Positions 22,110 to 27,376 of a stretch of 27,376 bases of DNA are shown piece by piece (the first letter of the stretch is position 1; each line of letters starts with the position of its first letter). The notes beneath the pieces were generated by a model. It did not search any database. It had not been told where the DNA came from and saw only the letters and a list, made by a program, of their open reading frames with translations. The translations under genes were made by a program, and so were the position numbers. The DNA is from Amphibacillus indicireducens (lineage in GTDB: Bacteria; Bacillota; Bacilli; Bacillales; Amphibacillaceae), in contig NZ_BAABDL010000078.1 in the NCBI RefSeq assembly GCF_039539605.1, positions 1 to 27,376 of the forward strand. Reading direction: 5' to 3'.

Positions 22110-23960
22110 ATGAATAAGCGTTTTAACTTCAAGAAGGTAATAGAATCCCGACCCATTCAATTTATCAAATCGAGCTTTGGGAAGATAAAATTACCTAAAA
22201 GACGGGAAAAATCAGAAAAGATGAAGATACGTGTTAAAACAACTCGTCGGAAAAAAATTGGGAATTTAGGCTTGCATAATTTGAAGATTGGTTGGAAGTA
22301 TGGGGTTGTACTTATTATTATTTTTATCCTACTTGTTGTTGCAACAACATTAGTTGCAGTATCGATCAATGAAGCTCAAGAAGATATGGACGTTTTAGTC
22401 GATGAAGCTGATCTGGCTGTTTTAACAATTGAATTGAGTGATTTAATGAATTCAAAAGGTTTATCAGCGATGGCTTATGCACAATTTGGGAATGAAAGCC
22501 ACCTAAATGAATTTGAAACTAAAAATGTAGAAGTTGATGAACGAATTGCCTATTTAAGTGAACATATCGTAGGTGATAGTCATATTTCGCTTTTTAACGA
22601 GGTTGAGCGGTTAAATCAGGAGTTAAACGATATGTTTTATAATGAAATTGTTGATTCAATTGGAGCAGGTAGTGACGTAATGCGCCTGTATAGTAATCGA
22701 TACAACAATGCAACAGCTAATGCAGGACTGTACTTGGAATCGCTTCGAGGTTTAATTACTGAGGATCGTGATTTGGCAGCTAATAATGCTGAAGAAAGTA
22801 AAAATATGGCTCTGGTTATGTTATTCTCAAGTATGTTTATCTCAATTATTATTGCACTTATTCTTGTCTTGTACATTAGTAGACATGTATCGAGACATCT
22901 AAATCAAGTCGTTGTGATGAGTGACCGAATTGCATCAGGTGATTTAACTGAAACGGACTATCATTATCAAGGTAAAGATGAGATTGGCCAGCTTTCTAAC
23001 TCAATGGAGCAAATGCGCTTACAATTAACAACGATGATTGATTCAATTAAGCAAACATCATTATTAGTCGGTACTCAAAGTGAACAGCTTAATCAATCTG
23101 CAGATGACGTTAAGTCTGGAACAGAACAAATTGCTGCAACAATGGAAGAGTTGGCATCTGGAACAGAGACACAAGCAAACTTTGCTAGTGATTTAGTTGA
23201 AACAATGACAGCATTCGCTGAGCAGATTAAATCGATTAATACAAGTAGTGAATCGATTAATGAATCATCGAACAGTGTGTTAAAAGAAACTGAATTAGGT
23301 AATGAGTATATGAATAAATCGATTGCTCAAATGAATAGCATTGATCAAATCGTAAAAGATGCTGTCGACAAAGTAGAGGGACTAGATAAGCAGACACAAG
23401 AAATATCTAAACTTGTTGGTGTCGTTAAAGATATTGCGGATCAAACAAACTTATTAGCATTAAATGCCGCGATTGAAGCAGCTCGGGCTGGAGAGCATGG
23501 TTTAGGTTTTGCAGTTGTTGCCGATGAGGTTAGAAAGCTTGCTGAACAAGTTGCTAATTCTGTCGTAAGTATTGCGAAAAATGTCAGTGAAATTCAAGCA
23601 GAATCTAAGGCTGTTTCAACTGCGTTAGAGCAAGGTTACGATGAAGTTGAACAAGGAACGAAAGATATTTCAGAAACGGGCGTTCGTTTCAAGGCGATTG
23701 ATGATGCGATTGCATTAATGACATCAAACGTCCAAACAGTTATGGCTGGTTTAGAAGAATTAAATAATGACTCAGCTAAAGTGAATGAAGCTGTTCAAGA
23801 AATTGCTTCAATTTCAGAGGAGTCTGCAGCCGGTGTTGAAGAAACATCAGCTTCAGCTGAAGAAGCATCAAGCTCAATGGAAGGTGTAGCAATTGGTGCA
23901 AGTACGTTACTTGAATCTGCTCAAGAGTTAAGTGAGTTAGTTCAAAAATTCAAAATGTAA
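22110..23960 (+). CDS. Methyl-accepting chemotaxis protein with a long basic N-terminus
   Basis: A 616-aa transmembrane chemoreceptor that controls CheA through CheW. TM1 about 64-86, extracellular four-helix-type sensor about 87-233, TM2 about 234-256, HAMP about 257-310, then a long coiled-coil signalling domain with the tip DQTNLLALNAAIEAARAGEH and GFAVVADEVRKLAEQ. Likely methylation segments flank it. Unusual: about 63 mostly basic cytoplasmic residues precede TM1, where most receptors have only a few. The strong SD GGGAGG 9 nt before this ATG supports the long form. Ligand unknown. Sigma-D-like promoter upstream; no other motility gene is in the window. Confidence 0.93.
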   Translation: MNKRFNFKKVIESRPIQFIKSSFGKIKLPKRREKSEKMKIRVKTTRRKKIGNLGLHNLKIGWKYGVVLIIIFILLVVATTLVAVSINEAQEDMDVLVDEADLAVLTIELSDLMNSKGLSAMAYAQFGNESHLNEFETKNVEVDERIAYLSEHIVGDSHISLFNEVERLNQELNDMFYNEIVDSIGAGSDVMRLYSNRYNNATANAGLYLESLRGLITEDRDLAANNAEESKNMALVMLFSSMFISIIIALILVLYISRHVSRHLNQVVVMSDRIASGDLTETDYHYQGKDEIGQLSNSMEQMRLQLTTMIDSIKQTSLLVGTQSEQLNQSADDVKSGTEQIAATMEELASGTETQANFASDLVETMTAFAEQIKSINTSSESINESSNSVLKETELGNEYMNKSIAQMNSIDQIVKDAVDKVEGLDKQTQEISKLVGVVKDIADQTNLLALNAAIEAARAGEHGLGFAVVADEVRKLAEQVANSVVSIAKNVSEIQAESKAVSTALEQGYDEVEQGTKDISETGVRFKAIDDAIALMTSNVQTVMAGLEELNNDSAKVNEAVQEIASISEESAAGVEETSASAEEASSSMEGVAIGASTLLESAQELSELVQKFKM

Positions 23961-23966
23961 TTAAAT

Positions 23967-24008
23967 AAGCGTTTGCCAATTGAATTTAACTGGCAAACGC
24001 TTTTTTGA
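23967..24008. terminator. Bidirectional terminator
   Basis: AAGCGTTTGCCA (23967-23978) pairs perfectly with TGGCAAACGCTT (23991-24002), then TTTT. It serves the chemoreceptor gene and the convergent DUF1450 gene. Confidence 0.9.
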
Positions 24009-24018
24009 TCGATTCTGA

Positions 24019-24264
24019 TTATTGAAAATGAGCGAGTTCTGCATCGATTGCTTTGCGAATTCTTTGGAGGCAGTCATTGCTATCCCTTCCTCTAATTCGC
24101 TGGCCGTTGACTAGAGCAAAGGCATTAAATCTACATAAACCACACATTGATAGACACTGATTGACAAGAACGGATACTTCTGGGTACTCTTCTTCCAAGA
24201 GTCGCTCTGCATCAACTGTCATGAGGACATTACTTTCACAAATTTCAACGATAATAATTCCCAT
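24019..24264 (-). CDS. DUF1450 family cysteine-rich small protein (YuzB-like)
   Basis: An 81-aa cytoplasmic protein of the DUF1450 type. An early cysteine in VEICESN is followed by the cluster CLSMCGLC (C-x3-C-x2-C) and the family phrase FALVNGQRIRG. The cysteines suggest a metal or iron-sulfur ligand set or a thiol role; the family function is not known to me. Start: the longest frame begins at TTG 24285, but SD GAGGTGG lies 5 nt before the in-frame ATG at 24264, which also gives the usual family length. Divergent from the SufR-like regulator at 24454. Confidence 0.8.
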   Translation of the reverse strand: MGIIIVEICESNVLMTVDAERLLEEEYPEVSVLVNQCLSMCGLCRFNAFALVNGQRIRGRDSNDCLQRIRKAIDAELAHFQ

Positions 24265-24453
24265 TGTATCCACCTCTCGATTCAAAATAGCATTACTAAG
24301 TTATCATTGTAGTGCAAAGCATTGTGTTTGTCATTTAATATACACAAATTGTGACATTATAGACCTAAAGGATTATAAAGTTTGCATTTTAACTAGTTTG
24401 TTATTTACTTCACAAATAATATTCGTTATGATTAGATAAAGGGTGGTGTGGGG

Positions 24454-25122
24454 ATGAGTAAACAACAGACAACAAGGCAAACGATTGTCGAGTTATTAAA
24501 GAAAAATCAAGAATTATCAGTTAGTGGCTTAAAAGAACATTTAGATATCACCGAGATGGCTGTGCGAAAACATTTAATTAAATTAGAAGCAGAAGAATAT
24601 ATTACATCAAGATCTGTCCGTCAACCAATGGGTAGACCCGTGATTTATTATAGCTTAACAACTAAAGGTCATGAGACATTTCCAAATAATTATGACAAAA
24701 TTGTCGTTGAATTGCTCCAAGATATTCATGAAAATATGGGAGAAGAAGCAATTGATCTCTTATTTGAAAATCGCGAACAACGCTTGCGGAAAAAATATCG
24801 TCGCCGAATTTTTAAAGAAGATCCATTAATTGAGCGTGTTGAAAATTTAGTTGATGTCCAAACAGAGAATGGCTATATGGCCGAATTCACTGAATCAGAA
24901 GAAGAAAGCTCAGATACAATCACATTTGAGCAGTTTAATTGTCCGATTGCTGCGATTGCAGACCGCTATGATACACCATGTCATTATGAGCTTGAATTAT
25001 TTAAAGAAGTACTTGGAACGGATCAGGTGGAGCGGGTTGAATGTATTGCTAAGGGTGGTAAGAGTTGCAAATACTTAATCAAAAATAATTTAACATCTGA
25101 TCAAACAACAAATCCCTCCTAA
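24454..25122 (+). CDS. Winged-helix regulator with C-terminal cysteine cluster (SufR-like)
   Basis: A 222-aa DNA-binding regulator. The N-terminal winged helix (about 8-70) has TRQTIVELLKKNQELSVSG, EMAVRKHLIKLEAEEYI and the wing RQPMGRPVIYYSLT. This is followed by a helical region with RLRKKYRRRI. The C-terminal domain has NCPIAAIADRYDTPCHYE (C-x12-C), then ECIAKGGKSC (C-x7-C). This architecture is that of SufR and relatives, which bind an iron-sulfur cluster and control Fe-S genes. An Fe-S or redox-sensing role is thus likely but unproven. A GTG at 24448 could start 2 codons earlier; the ATG at 24454 fits the AAGGGTGG SD better. Neighbouring divergent DUF1450 gene may be a target. Confidence 0.82.
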   Translation: MSKQQTTRQTIVELLKKNQELSVSGLKEHLDITEMAVRKHLIKLEAEEYITSRSVRQPMGRPVIYYSLTTKGHETFPNNYDKIVVELLQDIHENMGEEAIDLLFENREQRLRKKYRRRIFKEDPLIERVENLVDVQTENGYMAEFTESEEESSDTITFEQFNCPIAAIADRYDTPCHYELELFKEVLGTDQVERVECIAKGGKSCKYLIKNNLTSDQTTNPS

Positions 25123-25138
25123 ATTAAGAGGGATTTTT
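25110..25138. terminator. Terminator between regulator genes
   Basis: AAATCCCTC (25110-25118) pairs with GAGGGATTT (25128-25136) and ends in T residues. The stop codon of the SufR-like gene lies in the loop, and the xre stop is at its foot. Confidence 0.85.
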
Positions 25139-25562
25139 AAAATTTATCGATTTCATTGATCATTGTACTAATCATGCGGTGAATTGCTTTCTGATGTTTA
25201 ATTGGCATCTTGCTAATTTGATCAAATTGATCCCTGAACTGAGGATTTTTTATCAAAAAGCTGATTAAATCTAAGAATGATTCATCAATTGTCTGTTCAT
25301 CATCAGTACTTGTTTGATAAAATTGTTGAAAATCACTTAATAATTGATCAGCGTGTTTATTCAACCCGAGCAGACTATCAATTGACTGATGAAAAATTTG
25401 ACTCAGCTTGATAATCGTCGGTAAGTCAGGTAACACATCGCCATTTTCCCACTTAGCAATTACAGATCGTGATATTTTCAATTGATCTGCTAATTTTTGT
25501 TGTGTCCAGTTTTGATTCGTACGGTAATATTTAATATTGGATGCTAATTTATGGATTGACAT
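25137..25562 (-). CDS. XRE-family transcriptional regulator
   Basis: A 141-aa repressor-type protein. The N-terminal HTH_3 domain (about 5-62) reads NIKYYRTNQNWTQQKLADQL, then SRSVIAKWENGDVLPDLPTIIKLSQIF and SIDSLLG. The C-terminal ~75 residues are helical and acidic, without a recognised sensor or peptidase motif. SD AGGGA about 8 nt before ATG. Divergent from the 97-aa gene at 25698. The 135-bp intergenic region has three GAACAT/ATGTTC palindromes that are candidate binding sites, suggesting self-regulation and control of the neighbour. Confidence 0.85.
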   Translation of the reverse strand: MSIHKLASNIKYYRTNQNWTQQKLADQLKISRSVIAKWENGDVLPDLPTIIKLSQIFHQSIDSLLGLNKHADQLLSDFQQFYQTSTDDEQTIDESFLDLISFLIKNPQFRDQFDQISKMPIKHQKAIHRMISTMINEIDKF

Positions 25563-25637
25563 AATTTATTCCCTACCATTCTTATCACTAAGTCCTCTTT
25601 AATCCTATCATGATTAAAGCAATTTTCTTCCTTAAGG

Positions 25638-25683
25638 TTGTTCTTTGTAAGAACATATAGTAAAATGTTCCTATAAAGAACAT
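25638..25683 (+). promoter_or_regulatory. Promoter with GAACAT-repeat operators
   Basis: -35 TTGTTC (25638-25643), 17 nt, -10 TAAAAT (25661-25666) for the 97-aa gene. Overlapping palindromes: GTTCTT/AAGAAC (25640-25645, 25649-25654), GAACAT/ATGTTC (25651-25656, 25665-25670) and ATGTTC/GAACAT (25665-25670, 25678-25683). They cover the -35, spacer, -10 and start region, as expected for repression. Confidence 0.6.
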
Positions 25684-25697
25684 CGAGAGGTGATGAA

Positions 25698-25991
25698 ATG
25701 GATGCGTGCTTATTGTTTAATTATGAAAAATGGCAAAACGTAAGTAACACGATTCAGTTTCCCCCATTGGGAACTAAAATCGTCAAAATTTTAAAACTTC
25801 CAGAACACCCAGAATGTTTATGCTTACATTTGTACGTCAGTGAAAAGATCTCAGTTTGGCAAGTTGTGCTTGATTTAGAGACAGAAAATATCGTTACAGG
25901 CTATGGTTTTGGTTTGACATTTTTAGAGGCAAAAACTGAAGCTTTAGCAGTCTTAGAAAAAAGAATCTCAAAAAGAGTTGTAAACTACTAA
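25698..25991 (+). CDS. Unknown 97-aa protein divergent from XRE regulator
   Basis: I do not recognise this family. It is soluble with mixed beta and alpha character: beta strands around TKIVKILKL, CLCLHLYVSE and SVWQVVLDLET, then a C-terminal helix LEAKTEALAVLEKRISKRV. Three cysteines (C4, C40, C42) are not arranged as a known metal site. It has a strong SD GAGAGGTGATGAA, a clear promoter with operator palindromes, and its own terminator, so it is a real gene. It may be the target of the adjacent XRE regulator. Confidence 0.7.
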   Translation: MDACLLFNYEKWQNVSNTIQFPPLGTKIVKILKLPEHPECLCLHLYVSEKISVWQVVLDLETENIVTGYGFGLTFLEAKTEALAVLEKRISKRVVNY

Positions 25992-26019
25992 ATACTTACC
26001 ATTGTGTGAGTATTTTTTT
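25991..26019 (+). terminator. Terminator of the 97-aa gene
   Basis: AATACTTAC (25991-25999) pairs with GTGAGTATT (26006-26014; one G-U), followed by TTTTT. It begins at the last base of the stop codon. Confidence 0.85.
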
Positions 26020-26070
26020 ATTAAATTAAAAAACTATTCAGTTTAGATCAGCAAGTAGATTTGGTTAACA

Positions 26071-26079
26071 TGGTATAAT
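26071..26079 (+). promoter_or_regulatory. Extended -10 promoter of recX
   Basis: TGGTATAAT is a perfect extended -10, 21 bp before the ATG. No clear -35 and no LexA box are seen. Confidence 0.65.
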
Positions 26080-26099
26080 GTTGCTAAGAGGTGATCTAG

Positions 26100-26915
26100 A
26101 TGACTAAAATAACGAAGATTACAACGCAAAAGCGAAATAAACATCGCTACAATATTTTTATTGAAAAAAACAGTAAGGAACAATATGCCTTCAGCGTTGA
26201 AGAAGAGACGTTAATTAGTGAAGGACTAAAAAAAGGTCTTATTTTAGATCAAATCACAATGGAGTCTTTAACGAGAGCAGATCATCTCAATAAAACATAC
26301 AATAAAGTGTTGAATTACTTAAGTTATCGGATGCGTTCAACAGAGGAAGTAAGAACATACTTGCTTGAACATGAGCTAGAAGAAGAACAAATTCAGGTAC
26401 TTATTGATCGCCTCAATCGGCAAAAATTATTAGATGATCAAGCATTTGCAGATGCATTTGTTGCGACCAAAATAAACTCAGGATTCAGAGGCCCAGGACA
26501 AATCCGAACGGAACTTTTTCAAAAAGGAATCAAACAGCCACTAATTGAACAAGCTTTAATCCGTTATCCTGAATCTGATCAAGTTGAAAAAATTGAAGCT
26601 TGGTTAACTAAACAGTTGAAAAAATCAACGCGCCAATCACATCGACAACAAATGAATAAATTGAAGCAACAGTTGCGTCAAAAAGGGTTTGATCAATCAA
26701 CAATTGATCACGTTTTCCAACAGATAACCTTTAAAAAGGATGAACAAGAGGAGTGGCAATCACTTGTTTATCAAGGAGAAAAGGCATTACGTAGATACCA
26801 AACAAAAGCAGAAGGTTATTTACTACTCCAAAAAATAAAAGCCTCTCTCTATCGAAAGGGCTTTAATCAAGAACTAATTAATCGTTTTATTGAACAGCAT
26901 GTAGACTCAAATTGA
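26100..26915 (+). CDS. recX: RecX, regulator of RecA recombinase
   Basis: A 271-aa RecX protein that binds RecA filaments and modulates recombination and the SOS response. The N-terminal region (1-65) is the extension typical of Firmicute RecX. It is followed by the three-helix repeats: ALNYLSYRMRSTEEV-like segment NYLSYRMRSTEEVRTYLLEH (about 75-94), DRLNRQKLLDDQAFADAFV (about 105-123) with FRGPGQIRTELFQKGI, and repeated C-terminal units ending in LLQKIKASLYRKGFNQELI. Length is near B. subtilis RecX (about 264). SD AGAGGTGAT precedes ATG by 5 nt. The 3' end overlaps the convergent HAD gene by 9 bp. Confidence 0.93.
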   Translation: MTKITKITTQKRNKHRYNIFIEKNSKEQYAFSVEEETLISEGLKKGLILDQITMESLTRADHLNKTYNKVLNYLSYRMRSTEEVRTYLLEHELEEEQIQVLIDRLNRQKLLDDQAFADAFVATKINSGFRGPGQIRTELFQKGIKQPLIEQALIRYPESDQVEKIEAWLTKQLKKSTRQSHRQQMNKLKQQLRQKGFDQSTIDHVFQQITFKKDEQEEWQSLVYQGEKALRRYQTKAEGYLLLQKIKASLYRKGFNQELINRFIEQHVDSN

Positions 26916-27376
26916 TCGAGTTGATTTAAGTAAGTTGTTTGCCTCAAGGTGATTGATTGCTTCAAAAACATGGTCAACTACATGTTGCGCCGCTTGCTTG
27001 ACATCATGATCCGCACTTGACATCGCATAACTGTGCGGTGTCATTTTCAGCATCTCGATATCATTTTGTGAATCGCCAATGACCGCAATCTCTTCTGGTT
27101 TGATCGCAAGTGTCTCAATTAAATGTGTCAGCCCAACTTGTTTGTTTACATCTGCAGGCATTACATCAATGCATTTTGGTGCTGATAAAACACTACTGAC
27201 CTCACCTTTAAAAAGTTCATTTAATTCAGATTGGATCAGTAATAACTGCTCAATTTCACCAAGGAGTATGAACTTGACGACATTTAGCTGATTTTTTATT
27301 TGATCCTGACTTTCGTAGTTCCAAATGACAAATAGTATTGAAAGTGTTGATTTTATCAAACAAATCAGCACTTTTT
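26907..27376 (-). CDS. Cof-type HAD phosphatase, C-terminal part (cut by window edge)
   Basis: The open frame continues to the window edge, so the N-terminal part with the DxDGT nucleophile motif lies outside. About 156 codons remain. They contain the end of the cap domain (VVKFILLGEIEQLLLIQSELNE), SAPKCIDVMPADVNKQVGLTHLIE, which carries the motif III lysine, and motif IV IAVIGDSQNDIEML, followed by HSYAMSSADHDVKQAAQHVV. These are characteristic of Cof/YitU-like sugar- or flavin-phosphate phosphatases. The apparent GTG at 27371 is not a real start. Specific substrate unknown. Confidence 0.85.
   Translation of the reverse strand, partial: KVLICLIKSTLSILFVIWNYESQDQIKNQLNVVKFILLGEIEQLLLIQSELNELFKGEVSSVLSAPKCIDVMPADVNKQVGLTHLIETLAIKPEEIAVIGDSQNDIEMLKMTPHSYAMSSADHDVKQAAQHVVDHVFEAINHLEANNLLKSTRSI

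Overview
The window looks like chromosome of a low-GC Firmicute of the family Bacillaceae. Most genes have close Bacillus subtilis counterparts (yfkF, yfkD, yfkC, pdaA, clpE, ykgA-like, yxlEFG, sdpRI, recX). Promoters are sigma-A-like, Shine-Dalgarno sites are strong, and the operators match CtsR, ArgR/AhrC and Rex. Acidic linkers and large structured intergenic repeats suggest a halophilic or alkaliphilic relative (Amphibacillus/Halolactibacillus-like). That genus-level guess is from memory and was not tested.

Layout. 1-1901: two-gene amino-acid ABC uptake unit (binding lipoprotein and permease) with no ATPase. 1900-7108: block syntenic with the B. subtilis yfk/pdaA region (MFS yfkF, secreted yfkD, mechanosensitive channel yfkC, spore-cortex deacetylase pdaA). 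It is interrupted by a structured repeat cluster (about 4130-4692), a 5'-truncated polysaccharide deacetylase, and a 345-bp MITE-like element (7111-7455) inserted against the pdaA stop codon. 7465-12542: minus-strand operon of an unknown 438-aa protein, exopolyphosphatase and polyphosphate kinase, divergent from clpE (12722-14842), whose promoter carries two CtsR operators. 15065-15910: DDAH/arginine-deiminase-like hydrolase behind a perfect ARG box.

15955-20715 (minus strand) is the most interesting part. It holds an ABC-F ribosome-protection protein behind a transcription attenuator with a three-codon upstream ORF. This is followed by an independently promoted, tightly coupled operon sdpR-sdpI-yxlE-yxlF-yxlG: an autorepressed immunity protein joined to an ABC exporter, with no toxin gene in view. 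Together they read as an antimicrobial-tolerance locus against ribosome-targeting drugs and membrane-active peptides.

20756-27376: tRNA-Ala(GGC) with its own promoter and terminator; an SDR dehydrogenase behind a Rex (NADH-sensing) operator; a chemoreceptor with a long basic N-terminus and a sigma-D-like promoter; a DUF1450 cysteine protein divergent from a SufR-like Cys-rich regulator; an XRE regulator divergent from an unknown 97-aa protein over a GAACAT-repeat operator; recX; and the C-terminal part of a Cof-type HAD phosphatase cut by the window edge. No CRISPR array, prophage or complete insertion sequence was seen.
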